This document shows positions 10,629-21,310 of a DNA stretch of 64,000 nucleotides, piece by piece. The stretch's first letter is position 1; each line of letters opens with the position of its first letter. The position numbers were made by a program, and so were the translations under genes. This stretch comes from Leptobrachium leishanense (taxonomy: Eukaryota; Chordata; Amphibia; Anura; Megophryidae): contig CM019064.1 of NCBI GenBank assembly GCA_009667805.1, positions 384,958,049-385,022,048 of the forward strand, read 5' to 3'. Below the pieces are notes generated by a model. It worked only from the letters and a program-made list of their open reading frames with translations, searched no databases and had not been told where the DNA came from.

Positions 10629-10817
10629 TTCTTCTACTTCATCATCGCTGTCATCACTATCATCATCAGAATCATCATCATCATCATCATCATCCTCCTC
10701 GGTTACATCATTCTGCAAGGTGCGGGTTAGACGAGCACTTAGCATCTCCAGCTTCTTGCTTGCTGCACTCTGTAGGAGGCTCAGTCCAGATAAAGAATTA
10801 CAGCCAAGGAGGCGACG
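10629..10817 (-). CDS. znf740: znf740 exon: N-terminal region with acidic tract
   Basis: A 189-nt minus-strand exon (63 codons, phase 0) with a strong pyrimidine-rich acceptor (CTTGCTTCTTTCCCAG) and donor GTAGGA. It opens RRLLGCNSLSGLSLLQSAAS, matching the LLxC..L.G.SL...AASKK wording near the ZNF740 N-terminus, and continues KKLEMLSARLTRTLQNDVTE. It ends in a long Asp/Ser/Glu tract encoded by GAT/GAC/AGT codons. Position for position the start fits a three-codon first coding exon (Met-Ala-His) at 13061-13069. The GAT run could vary in length between individuals. Confidence 0.88.
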
Positions 10818-11420
10818 CTGGGAAAGAAGCAAGAGAAAATGGTTGTAGAACACAGGAATGAAGGACATTACCTCGCATAAAAAGGGATAGTCTAAAGAGT
10901 GGGGGGGGGGGATTTCGATTTTTTTTTCTGTCTCGGTGTTGGGACACATAGGCTTTTTACTGGTGTAGTGTTGTAATGGGGTTGGCACCACGTGTAACCA
11001 ATGAGGACTATCCATCAAAGACAAAGAAAAGCGTAAAAGTACAAATTCGGAAATGCAACTTCAGGTTAAATTTATTTGCATTAATACTTTGATAGACGGG
11101 TTCACTCCGCAGCCAGTTGCCAAACTGCGTGTGAATCCATGCACCTTGTTACAGCCATAGACTGCAAACACACAGTGCAGACAGCTGTCGAGGACGGCTG
11201 CAGTGTGTATATAAGAGATCAGCATTCTTCCATGTGCAGCAATCATTGCGGCTATGGAGCTAAGATCAGGTTTCTGGCTATGGTTAGGTTACTAGTTGTG
11301 TTTGGGTTACAAATTAAGGTTGGAAATTATTGTTAGGGCCAAGTTACTCTTTTTGCTAGTTTTAGAGATAAGGTTACATTTAGGGTTAAACTCAACCCTG
11401 AGCTTCTTCTTCATATTTAG

Positions 11421-11600
11421 GCAACAGATTCTGCCCTTTGACACTCGCTCTCATATCAAAAGATGGGGCAGAATCTGTTGCGAAAAATTAAATATTTTAC
11501 AACAGGTTGAAGGGGGGGGGGGGACACAAATTTTTGGTTTTGGAACGAACATCCTCAATTTTCAGTTTTGGAACGAAATTTCCATTTCGGTGCATCCCTA
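11421..11600. mobile_element. hAT-like fragment with internal hairpin
   Basis: GCAACAGATTCTGCC at 11423 is mirrored by GGCAGAATCTGTTGC at 11467, forming a short hairpin. The right boundary reads TTTCGGTGCATCCCTAG, the terminus type of vertebrate hAT elements (TAGGGATGCACCGAAA when inverted). A similar end is at about 36620. The motif GCAGAATCTGTTGC recurs at 17531. Confidence 0.5.
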
Positions 11601-11610
11601 GTTTTTTCTC

Positions 11611-11790
11611 TTTCATTTCAACAAAGGCAGGTGTTCATGGTGTTCTGGATTTTTAAATTTCCAGAGGAATATTGCCTTCTTTTCCTCCTGTACTGGTTTG
11701 TCAAAATGTTGTTCAATGGATTGTAACCCTGTCTATATTGTGCCCATCGTACAGCATTGCGGAATATGCTGGCGCTTCATAAATAAATAA
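11611..11790 (+). mobile_element. L2-type LINE 3' tail
   Basis: It contains TCCTCCTGTACTGGTTTGTC, then TGTAACCCTGTCTATATTG, then CGGAATATGCTGGCGCTTCA, and ends in the AAATAAATAATA repeat that closes many frog L2-type copies. The same tail is inverted at 37190-37260. Confidence 0.65.
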
Positions 11791-13060
11791 TAATGGAATG
11801 TAAAGGATGTGTGGTGGTTTGTTTTTCAAGCTACAGTGCCAGGCACCCCCTAACATTTCGATGCAAGGTTTTAACCCCCTTCACTTACCATAAGGAGATA
11901 TAGCATGTTGGGCTAAGGAAAATCATACAATTTGATCATTTTGCATGTGAGTGAGATATTCATACCAAGATTGGGCTCAGATAAAAATCACTCGTCTTCC
12001 TGAACAAGACTTATTTTGTCTAAGAAAAAGTAAACTGTCAGCCCAAGAAAATATTAGGGAAACCCCTAACCAGACCCGACATCTCTAGATTTATGGCAAG
12101 TCGCAAATGGACATTCCATCCCTGGACCATGTGATCTGCTGAGGAGGGCTTCCCACAGAACGGTGGGAGTAAACAGGGGTCAGGTCAAGTATGCAGTTCC
12201 TCCACTATTGTCTCGGAGGGAACCCTTTCGGCACTCAAATGGAGAGGCGTTTATTAAGTTCTATTCATGGGTTTCCTTATTAATTCACCAGAAATATATT
12301 TTACAATTATCATAAGGATTATATTACCACTGCCCATTTGTGTGTTTAAACGTAGTGCTGAATTGAATGCATGTCAATGGTTAATTGAGGAGCAGAAATC
12401 TTGGAGAGATCCCACTTTTTTATTTATTAGGACTAGACCCCTGAGGAGAAATACAAGTTTTGTTTAACCAGATAATTTAGAATTGAATAATTTTCACTTT
12501 TAACATTGCATAGACACCAAAGTTCCCAGAAAGGCAGACCTTATCAATCATAAGATGAATATTTCTGTTAGTTTGCCCTGTTTTATGATAAAAGAATGGT
12601 CACGGCATAGCTTTATTTGTTGTATATTGTATGTTTAAGCATTGCTAGCCATTCATCATAATTAAACCTGTTAAGGTCTGTCTTGGCGCTAGCTGATTTG
12701 CATTTCTCCAACAGTGCTTGATCTATTCAAGTTATCTGTTAACTGGGGGTGGGGGAGTTATAGATATTTCAGCATTTCCTTCTAGATATAATGAGAATAC
12801 AATTGAGAGCCCCCCCCCCCCCAAAGATACCCAGTTCCCAAATCGTCGGTGGCGGTAGCGGAAATCGGTTGGGGCGATATGGGTAGGGCTTGGTCAATTA
12901 AGCGTTTGGGACATGATAGTAGGTAAAGTTAATCAGGCAGGAGCCTTGGAGCTGTCAGTCCCTTATACAGACACTCTCACATGTGATGACTGGTCCGCTA
13001 GCAGAAGGGATCTAAATTATGACATTAAAACGAGTGGAGACTGACTGTGTTGCTGTGTAC

Positions 13061-13148
13061 ATGAGCCATCCTTGGTCACTTGTCACTATCCTGTGCAATG
13101 CGGGGGCGCTGATCTCGAGTCTCCCTCCTCGATCAATTCATAAATAAC
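13061..13148 (-). CDS. znf740: znf740 start-codon exon (5' UTR plus Met-Ala-His)
   Basis: A minus-strand exon with an excellent acceptor (TTTTTTTTCTTGTTTGTCTCAG) and donor GTACAC. Seventy-nine nt of leader containing an in-frame stop are followed by ATG GCT CAT at 13069-13061. Joining these nine bases to the exon at 10817 gives MAHRRLLGC..., the same length to the shared LLxC motif as human ZNF740 (MAQAS-LLxC). That is why I choose this start. The donor is not a strong consensus, so the exact exon end deserves transcript support. Confidence 0.75.
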
Positions 13149-14237
13149 CTGAGACAAACAAGAAAAAAAACGATTATTGTCCAATTATTAATGATAAAGC
13201 GCCACAAAGTTACAGTGTATGTGTCAGGGAATACTAAAGGGGTTATCCACCAAACAACGGTCTTTCATTGACTTATAATGCCAAACTATTTGGTGAACTG
13301 GCACTGTAGTTCCTCGTACGTGTCACCGTTCTTCCACTGTAGTTTCTGCCAAAGTAGTTCAGTGTAGTTTTCTATGGGGTCCTCCAGTTGTCTAGCTCTG
13401 CTTGTACCATTCTTTTCATCGTTGTTTCAGATTTCACTGGAGGTCGCAACTTTAAAAATCACAAAAGTACATTCACCGTTGTAGCAAACAACACTGGAAC
13501 ACTGAATGGAGAATAGCCGCAGTTTACTCATTTTAAAAGGCAGAAAAACGGTAGTGCTGTTCAGCATTGTTTGAGGACATCTGGAGCAAACTAGGAGTTG
13601 GCAACTAAGGTGAAGTTCAGTGCCACGAAGGAGCTTAGTGAACAACCCCTCAAATATAGACAGTAATGAGACCGACAAGAAAAACAAGTACAAACATCAA
13701 CACCAGGTATGGACATCTGGATATATCAGATACAGAATAAGAAACTTAAGGAATAAAAAGGGCTATACGTCATAGCAAGAATTTAAAACGCACCTGTCAG
13801 GGGCAAAACACATTTTGCTCGTTTGACAGGAAATCCCTCCCTTTATATTGATAGGCATGATGCTCAGTTAATCAAATCGGTTGTTAGAGACTCATGGGAA
13901 ATGTTGTTCCAAAACATCTGGATGGTTAAAGTTGCTGAGCCCTGATACAGAGTCTGTGGTTTTTGCACCCTGGAGTCATTGTGAAAGAGCATCCTACTTC
14001 AAACTGAACCTGTCACTTTCTTGTTTTACCGCATTTCTTTCCCAATGGCAGCATAGAAAGGGGATTTCAGGTTTTAGCCACAGCGGGTTCCCAATGTAAT
14101 ATTTTAGTGTGCTGACAGCCACTGTTTACAATGGTTTCAATGTTGCAAGTGAAACTAAAGACAAAGCACTATATTACAAAGTTGGTGCTAACTTAACCAG
14201 AGCTGTTGTAAACTTACCAGAGCCATTATAGCCTATG
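13149..14237. other. znf740 intron 1, no clear feature
   Basis: AT-balanced intron sequence. Positions 13886-13940 carry one arm of the TGTTCCAAAACATCTGGATGG short element also seen at 4490. GGGGCAAAACACATTTTGCTC near 13801 is a small palindrome. No exon or protein motif is recognised. Confidence 0.4.
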
Positions 14238-15632
14238 GTAGTGGTTCTCAACCTGTGGACCCTCAGCACCCACAATTGTCCTTGGTCATTAAGTCGCAAC
14301 CCAAAAATAATTGAATTTCTGAAACATAATTTATTCCACAAAACAACGTGTGCAATAATCTACAATGTATGCACTCCTGGGGAGCACTGAGAGCAGTCAG
14401 ACCCTGGGGAGCACTGAGAGCAGCCAGACCCTGGGGAGCACTGAGAGCAGCCAGACCCTGGGGAGCACTGAGAGCAGCCAGACCATGGGGAGCACTGAGA
14501 GCAGCCAGACCATGGGGAGCACTGAGAGCAGCCAGACCATGGGGAGCACTGAGAGCAGCCAGACCATGGGGAGCACTGAGAGCAGCCAGACCATGGGGAG
14601 CACTGAGAGCAGCCAGACCATGGGGAGCACTGAGAGCAGCCAGACCCTGGGGAGCACTGAGAGCAGCCAGACCCTGGGGAGCACTGAGAGCAGCCAGACC
14701 CTGGGGAGCACTGAGAGCAGCCAGACCCTGGGGAGCACTGAGAGCAGCCAGACCATAGGGAGCACTGAGAGCAGCCAGATCCTGGGGAGCACTGAGAGCA
14801 GCCAGATCCTGGGCAGCACAGAGAACAGCAAGATCTTGGGAGCACTGAACCTACCTAACCTTTGTATATCTGGCTCTGATACTAGCCAGTGCTTCACCAG
14901 CCACTGACCTCACCGCTCGTCCCTGGCATGCAGGGAGGCCGGGATCAGGAAGCAGTGTGTGATTCTGCTGAGAATTCTCAGTGTACATTCTAGTTTTCTG
15001 CAGGGATTATCACATCAGGAGGAAGGCAGGAATGGAAGAGGAGGGAGAGATTTATAGTGTAAAAGGGAGAGAGTGATAAGAGGGAGAAAGGAGAGAGATG
15101 AAGAGAAAAGGAGAGTAAGACATAGCTACAGGACAGATGGAAAAATACACAGAAGGACACACAGGTATAGATGGACAGACAGAATAACAGATATTCAGAA
15201 AGAAGGCTGCATAAATAGGTGAAATGACAGATTAACAAAAGGACAGAGAAAAACATAATCAAATATACATAGGGAGCCCCCGCCCCCCCCCCTTACCCAA
15301 CAGCCTTTTGCTTCACTGAGATGTGCATTGTGCACAGTGGCTCATGGTGTTGGAAGTACAGAGCTGCTGCCAGTAATGGATTCCCACCCCACACCTTCCC
15401 ATTACAGATTCCCCACCTTGCAATTACAGAGTATCTTAACTGATGCAGCGGGCCCCAGGTGGCACCTGGGAACATTTAGAGGTAGCTTCGCCTGGGACCC
15501 GCTGCTGCAGGTATGATGCATTAGCGGGTCCCAGGCATTAGAGAGGACTGGGGGCACTTGCTCCGCGACCCAGTCCGCCCCTGGTCGCGACCCACTTTTG
15601 GCTCGCGACCCACCACTTGAGAAACACTGCTC
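14238..15632. mobile_element. hAT-like non-autonomous element carrying a minisatellite
   Basis: The left end AGTGGTTCTCAACCTGTGG and right end CCACTTGAGAAACACTGCT are imperfect inverted copies of the CAGTGTTTCTCAA-type terminus of vertebrate hAT (Charlie-like) elements. Flanks GCCTATGG and CTCTATAG agree at five of eight positions, a weak trace of an 8-bp duplication. Inside are the 27-bp array at 14378-14840, a purine-rich tract at 15010-15190, and GCGACCCACTTTTGGCTCGC close to the right end. No transposase is present. Confidence 0.65.
14378..14840. repeat. 27-bp minisatellite, about 17 copies
   Basis: Units of GGGGAGCACTGAGAGCAGCC plus AGACCCT. Variants fall in blocks: six consecutive ACCATGG copies in the middle with ACCCTGG copies on both sides, then degraded copies (AGATCCTGGG, AACAGCAAGATC) at the right end. 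Because 27 is a multiple of three, every forward and reverse frame stays open through the array; the resulting GSTESSQTL-type repeats are not evidence of a protein. Confidence 0.97.
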
Positions 15633-15810
15633 TATAGAGTTGTTAAATTAATCGGGAGCTGTTGTAAATTGTTCACAAACTTTGTAATATTGCCCAAGAG
15701 AGGGATAAACCTATAATCTAGCTGGTTAACAGCTAACTTTAAATGTCAAGCTGTTCAGTTAAAGGAGGACTATAAAAATAAAAAACCGTCCATGCTCATT
15801 TTGCTCTTAA

Positions 15811-16959
15811 ACCCTTCACTGCTGAGCCATTTCACCTCTGTGTGCTGAGCTCATTTTTACCGCTTTTCTCATCATGTCTAAACGCAATTTGAAGTCACAT
15901 TTTATTATACGACCCAGACATATTATTTATCCTTTTTTTCCTGCAGATTCGTAATATATCATTATTATATGTATACGGCATGCCCTGCCTGAATATTATA
16001 ACAAAATTGCAATAAAATTTGAATTTTCAATCATCTACAGTGTGCAAAGTGATTTTTTTTTCACATTTCTTCATCCGAGCCTTTGCGCTTATATAGTCTA
16101 TAGAGAATATTTGTTAAAGAAATTAGAAATGGGAACTCGTTACTTTTTTTTTCTAGGAAATTACATGATTTTTAGCTAAAATCCAAAAAATAAAATTTGT
16201 TAGTGCAGCAACATTGTTATAACTGAATGGGAACAATTTTGCTGCATTAATAAAAATAAAATAAAAATGTTTTTAATTTAATATTTTATTTAATTTTATA
16301 AATTTTTCTTACTTTGAACTTGGTCATGTTTGGTATCATTGGGAAGGACATTCTCTGGCATTTCAAATTATATCAAACATGCCCCATCTAGCTGCCACCG
16401 TTTGGGAGATAGGGGGTTGGTTTGAACCCCGATATCTCCACCATGGGATTTCCCAAGGAAATCCTCGGGCAGCTAGGGGTTTCCCATCTAACTGAAGTCA
16501 TGGTGCCATGCGCGATGATGTCAGATGACGAGGGGTGACCCGGAGGTGGACCTGCCATCAAAGATGGTGGCCCCATCGTTACTAGGGAACGCGGACTGGC
16601 ACCTCAGGGGTTAAAGTCAGGCATCGCTTGAAAGGGAAGCCTCTCCCCTTTTCAGCGGTGCCTGGTTTTTACCTGCTACCTCCTCCCGTTCAGGAGGGAG
16701 AGGGATCCCAAAAGATCGCCCCTCCTTTCAGGCATTCTCCCAGCTTTGCTGGTGGCCGCCTGAAAATGAGGTAATCGCGCCGGGCGGGGTCCCAAAAGCA
16801 GCATCTGACTTCCAGGAAGTCAGAATGCTGTGGGACCCTGGAGGAGAGAGGTAAGTATGGCCGGGAGCTCCTGCCAAGCAGAAGACATGTGGGGAACGTC
16901 CTCCGCATATAGCAGGAGACTCCTAGGACGTTCCCCACAAGTCTTCCGCAGTGAAGGGG
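15811..16959 (+). mobile_element. piggyBac-type non-autonomous element, copy A
   Basis: Flanked by TTAA at 15807-15810 and 16960-16963. The left end is ACCCTTCACTGCTGAGCC and the right end CCGCAGTGAAGGGG. The left half is AT-rich with a ATATATCATTATTATATG landmark and the right half GC-rich. A second copy in opposite orientation lies 600 bp away at 17556-18737. It encodes no transposase and was presumably moved by a piggyBac enzyme such as the one at 32.6-34.3 kb. Confidence 0.75.
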
Positions 16960-16963
16960 TTAA

Positions 16964-17555
16964 GCGATTGGGAAGATGCAGCATACAACATGTGCCCAAA
17001 CATTTATTTTTTTAGATTTGTTTGAATTTAGGTGTAAATACTCACCTTTTCTCCTTCAGCACCAGGCTGCTCCTCTGGAATGCAAAGGTCCCCAGAGCTT
17101 CCAACGCAATCTGAACAGCTTCAGAAACTTTGTTACGCAAGCTAGACAAATTGTATATCTCGTGGTACTTTTGTATGCAAGTTACAAGAGTGGAGACAGC
17201 GCGCAAAGCATGCTGACATATTTTCTTAAGTTTGGATATTCAATTCAATATACCATCTGTTGCGTGACAGTTTTGTGGTCGAAGGAAATTCCTTCACACA
17301 GCGCGATCGTGAAAACGGATCAGGGGGGCGGCGGTACTCCACGCAGTCTGACCACTGTTTTACGCTAAAGTGGTCAAGGTGCACAGAAAGTCCATTTAAC
17401 ACCAGAGGTGCAAAAAACAGACATGTTAGTTTTAGGGTTAGAGTTTGGTTAACACGAAGAATCTGCTTCATTTGTGACAGATGCTTGCTCTCTTTTCTTT
17501 TGAGGCTCTGTGCTTACGTCATCATAAGGAGCAGAATCTGTTGCCTGAAATTTAA
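16964..17555. other. Segment between two inverted TTAA elements
   Basis: About 590 bp of intron between the two elements. It contains the candidate exon at 17046-17141 and a GTTAGTTTTAGGGTTAGAG stretch like that at 11340-11390. AAGAATCTGCTTC and GCAGAATCTGTTGC are loose inverted copies near the right. Confidence 0.4.
17046..17141 (-). other. Candidate exon of unknown identity
   Basis: On the minus strand a 96-nt open segment lies between an acceptor (ATTTGTCTAG) and a very good donor (GTGAGTATT). In its open frame it reads LRNKVSEAVQIALEALGTFA followed by FQRSSLVLKEK, which looks protein-like. I do not recognise the family. It lies between the putative first exon of znf740 and the start-codon exon, so an alternative 5' UTR exon is possible; read on into the exon at 13148 it would hit a stop after five codons. 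Confidence 0.35.
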
Positions 17556-18737
17556 CCCCCTGGCTGTGGACAACTTGTGGGGAACGTCATGGGGTTTCCC
17601 CCCTATATGCGAAGGACATTCCCCACACGTCATGGAGATTCTGCAGCCAAGCGGAACATACTTGCCTCTCTGGTCAGGGTCCCGTGGTGGTCTGACTTCC
17701 TTGAAGCCAGACCATTCCATGGGACCCCTGCGTCGCACTGACGTCATTGCGCCGGCAAGTGATGATGTCATTTATAGGCCCACCCCCTCCCTGGCAGAGT
17801 GCCTAAAGAGGAGGGGTTCTTTTAGGCCCGCCCCCTCGATCTCCCCATCAGGAGGAGTTAGGAATATAAGAGGCATTGATGGAAAGGTTACAGTCTGACC
17901 TTACCAGCGATGCCCCTCTTAACCCCTTGTCAATTTAGCGATCCGTTGCCGGATCGTGAATGTCTCCCGTGGGGAGTGACGTCTTGTCAGCCCCTCCTAC
18001 AGGGCCTCCCCTCATCCACTGAGGTAAGAGAGGGAATCCCCCCCCCCCTAGTCAGGGAGAGAATTCCCTATGGTAGAGATACTTTCCAATGATACCAAAC
18101 ATGACCAGGTTATTTGTATTGCAAAAATAAAACAAATAAAAAATCCTTTTTTATAACGCGGCACTATTGCTCACTTTTTAATTATAATGTTAACAATGAT
18201 GCTGCACTAACTCATTTCCCACGATGAAAAATGTTTTAGTTAAAATCGTGTATTTTCTCAGAAAAAAATGCAGTATCAGTATAGGAGCTCTGGGATGCAA
18301 TTCATTGAATTGCTGTGATGTGCAAGTGGCTTCTGCAATAATAAACATAACTAATTATAGCGTGAAGGCTTTTTATCCTCCACCACAACCCTTGTAAGCA
18401 TTAATAATAAAATATATATACATATATAATTTTTTTTTCTTTACAAGAGTACCCCATAGAATATATAACCACAAAGGCTTGGATGATAAAATGTGAGAAA
18501 AAAATATTTTACACACGGTAAATCAATGGAAATTCAGTGGGGTTTTTTTTTACACTTTCTTGTTCTGGCATTCTGACAGGACATGACATATACCTAGAAT
18601 AATTATAGATTTTGAATCTGCCGAAAAAAAGGATATATACAGTAATATGTCTGGGTCATTAAAAAAAAAACCACAGGACTTCAAATCGGTTTAAACATGA
18701 GCAAAACAAGGGTGAAATGGCTCGGCAGTGAATGGGG
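17556..18737 (-). mobile_element. piggyBac-type non-autonomous element, copy B (inverted)
   Basis: Flanked by TTAA at 17552-17555 and 18738-18741. The left end CCCCCTGGCTGTGGACAACT followed by TGTGGGGAACG mirrors the right end of copy A, and the right end GAAATGGCTCGGCAGTGAAT mirrors its left end. It contains the same GC-rich GACGTCATTGCGCC block and AT-rich block as copy A, in reverse order. Confidence 0.75.
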
Positions 18738-18741
18738 TTAA

Positions 18742-19439
18742 GCAGAAATAGAGTAGAATCTTCAGGTTAACCAAAAAAGTAACCCTAAAAACAAGCACAA
18801 ACACTACACCAACACCAATTTTATAAAACCTTCATACTAACCCTCACAGCAGCGGTTACTTTAATAAGCTTGATTCTGCCAAAGGGTATTATATAGACTA
18901 CAATAAAGAGATTAGCAGATAGACAGAACATAAATACATACCACCTGGAGAGGGAGAAAATCCATTTTATTTTTTATAAAATCACAAAATTACAAGACAA
19001 AAGGCATTTAATATTTCAGATTTTTAAGTTTAGTGGTTTTATACCTAATGAAATAAGTAGAGATCTGGAAACTATAAGCTCAGGCTCCAGGTCAGTGGTT
19101 TTTACATGAAAGATGGTGTCCCCGGAGGCCGCACAATGAATCAATCACCTCATTCAAACACACAATGAGGGCCAGAGATGGACTGATACAAAGGGTACAA
19201 GACAAAGGGCCAGGCTTCACGGGATGAGCAGGGAGAGGCGATTTAAACGTGGCTTGGGGGTGCACACAGGACAGAGGCACCGTATTAAAGTAATATGTGC
19301 CCTGCAAAGTGAGCAGAGGGCGGAAAAAGCGACTCCCAGTTCTTTATGGGCACAGACCACCCCTTTATTAACACAAAACCATATAACCGCCGAGAGGTAC
19401 CAACAAAGACTCCGTGTAACGCACACAAGCCCCATCCGA
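18742..19439. other. znf740 upstream intron, nothing certain
   Basis: AT-rich to 19080, then more balanced sequence with short ORFs on both strands that carry no known motif. TTAATAAAGGGG on the minus strand at about 19365 resembles a polyadenylation signal but has no gene to serve. Confidence 0.35.
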
Positions 19440-19610
19440 GCTCTTTATATACCTGTCCTGCCGCTGCTTTAGCTTCGAACCCTACTTCTCCGCTGCCCCG
19501 GAAACGTTTCCTTCTTCACTTCCTGTCAGCACACGCATGCGCCCGACGTAATCGTCCGTCTATCTGCTCCATCTTCCTTGAGGCAGCACGTTTCATAAAA
19601 AAAGTTTTAT
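19440..19610 (-). promoter_or_regulatory. znf740: Probable znf740 promoter and non-coding first exon
   Basis: A GC-rich, CpG-containing block in otherwise AT-rich DNA. It holds ACTTCCTGT (an ETS-type GGAAGT on the minus strand) and CACGCATGCGCCCG, close to the NRF1 consensus; both are typical of housekeeping CpG promoters. On the minus strand AGCGGCAGGACAG is followed by the donor GTATATAA at 19452, a plausible end for a leader exon that would splice to 13148. The location fits znf740 transcription. The assignment is inference from sequence composition and position. Confidence 0.5.
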
Positions 19611-20220
19611 ATTATTAAATAAATAGAGCGTATGCTTGTCCTCTGTTACTACGAAATGTTGCGAATTTACCATCCTATAAACTATGTGGTCTTACACTGA
19701 CAGGGTATAATGTACCCAACAATATCATAAATATTATTTTTTATTAATGTTATTTCACCAAAATAGAAGATCTGTAAGGTGTGATTCAGCTCTAAACCAA
19801 TTTTAGGCTACAGCAGTGATTTTCACCCAGATAGTAAGGATTATGAGCTAGACAGGATATTTGTGCAGGCTATTACTGGAATTTTATATTTTTTTTTAGC
19901 ATTTGCGCCAACATTTCAAATGATCAAAAAGGGACAAATGCGTAGAGAAGGTCACTGGAGGTTGGTTAAAAAACTGCGCTATTTCCCTGATAAATAAGAA
20001 TATCAATTAGAACAAATGCTAAAAATAATCTTATTTGCACCACCAAGTGATTTTTACCATTTGTTATAGTTCAGAGAGAAATTGCGCGGTTTTATAACTT
20101 TGCAGCTCTGTCATACACCTGGTATACCCAAATATAAATGGAACCTGAATAGAAAAGCGACAGAGGGATTTGGAATTCTCATTTTTAGTTTTGTAGTTTC
20201 CTGGAAAATTTATTACACAG
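19611..20220. other. Intergenic between csad and znf740, no feature
   Basis: AT-rich sequence upstream of the putative znf740 promoter. Short ORFs only, without recognisable motifs. Confidence 0.4.
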
Positions 20221-21310
20221 GTCTATTCACTAAAGTGCGAAGTCTGTACTCTTCTCCTGCCAATTCTCCAGTCAAATCAAATCAAAATAAGCTTTATTGG
20301 CAAGACCAAATACATTTTAGCATTGCCAAAGCATATGGGGAGGTTAACTTATATGGGGTGGAGGGGGGGTAGTGGGACATATATGGGGGCGGATGGGCAA
20401 GTCCATAGAACTTATCAGGGGTAAGGGATAATGTGAAGTGGGATGGGGGTGAGTCCGTGTTGGGGATCTATAAGTCTGGGATCTCTCATGTTCCTCTCAG
20501 TCTGTGACATTCTGTGACGTATTGGGCAGATATTTTCACCGCCGGCTCCTCTTCTCCCAGTATGATTTGGAGTTTCCTCGTCTCTTCTATAGAGGTGAAG
20601 TCCGGGATGAGAGCGGAGAGTCTCTGGAAGTGAGTTTCTCTCAGTGCTGAGTACTTGGGGCACTGTAGGAGGAAGTGGACCTCATCTTCCAGGGCTCCCT
20701 GGTCACAATGCTGGCACAGTCTATTCTCCCTGGGCTTGTAGGTCTGTCTATGCCGCCCTGATTCGATTTCCAGGCTGTGGGCGCTCAGTCTGTACCGGCT
20801 CAGGATCTGTCTGTCCTTGGGGTCTTGTAGTAGCTCCAGGAATGGGGCCAGTTTGTATTCCCTCTGTAAGGATTGGTAAATGGTGAGTTTCTGAGAGTTT
20901 GCTATATCATGTCTCCATTCTCTGATATAGTTTTCCCTGGAATCGTTAATTAGAGCCTTTATTTGATATTTTTGTCAGGTTGCATTCATGGGGGCTTTGG
21001 ATGATCAGGGTAGATATGAGTTGTTGCAGCCCACATGGTTTGGGGTGGTCCTTGTTGGCCAGTAGGGCTTTATGGTGGTATGAGTTGAGGCTGCTGATGT
21101 TTAGGTGGTCCCAGTATGATAGCGCCCTCTTCTGTACTGCAAGAAGTAAGGGGATTCTGCCCAGCTCGGCCCGGCAAGCATTGTTAGAGGTGATCCGATC
21201 TAGACCAAATAGCTGATTTGGAAAGTGAGATAAATGGGAGAATTTTTCTGATTTGGCTATTTTGACCTGAATTTTTCACTTCTGCCAGTTCTCCTGAGTT
21301 TCACCCTTAG
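20221..21310. mobile_element. MITE split by a LINE fragment
   Basis: The left part reads GTCTATTCACTAAAGTGCGA and CTCCTGCCAATTCTCC. The right part (21195-21310) repeats, in inverted form, ACTTCTGCCAGTTCTCC and CACCCTTAGTG, with TTTGGAAAGTGAGATAAATG in the middle, a stretch shared with the MITE at 531-710. About 910 bp of LINE sequence (20281-21190) sit between the arms; CAAAT-containing junctions on both sides may be its target duplication. Confidence 0.6.
20281..21190 (-). mobile_element. Non-LTR retrotransposon 3' end with zf-RVT tail
   Basis: On the minus strand, an open reading of about 150 codons with minor breaks: YKLAPFLELLQDPKDRQILS, then RLCQHCDQGALEDEVHFLLQ then CPKYSALRETHFQRLSAL, ending KISAQYVTECHRLRGT and a stop near 20485. 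The C-x2-C...H...C cluster is the zinc-finger-like tail found after the reverse transcriptase of several LINE clades. The 3' end (plus strand TCAAATCAAAATAAGC) is a short simple repeat. Only the last part of ORF2 is present, so this is a 5'-truncated dead copy. Confidence 0.75.

Larger units (their letters stand above)
10818..13060. other. znf740 intron 2, mixed repeat debris
   Basis: The intron between the first two coding exons. Recognised pieces are a hairpin and hAT-like end at 11421-11600 and an L2-type LINE tail at 11611-11790. Positions 11270-11400 hold a loose TTAGG/AGGTTA-rich stretch. The rest (11791-13060) shows no ORF or repeat boundary I can name. Confidence 0.5.

Noticed and set aside
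11270..11400. Interstitial telomere repeat (TTAGGG-like words)
   Set aside because: Only scattered TTAGG/GGTTA words occur, without tandem order.
14348..14907. Repetitive ORFs on both strands (GSTESSQTL, ALRAARPWG, CSQCSPGSG)
   Set aside because: A 27-bp unit keeps all frames open. The array lies in a non-autonomous element, and nothing favours one frame.
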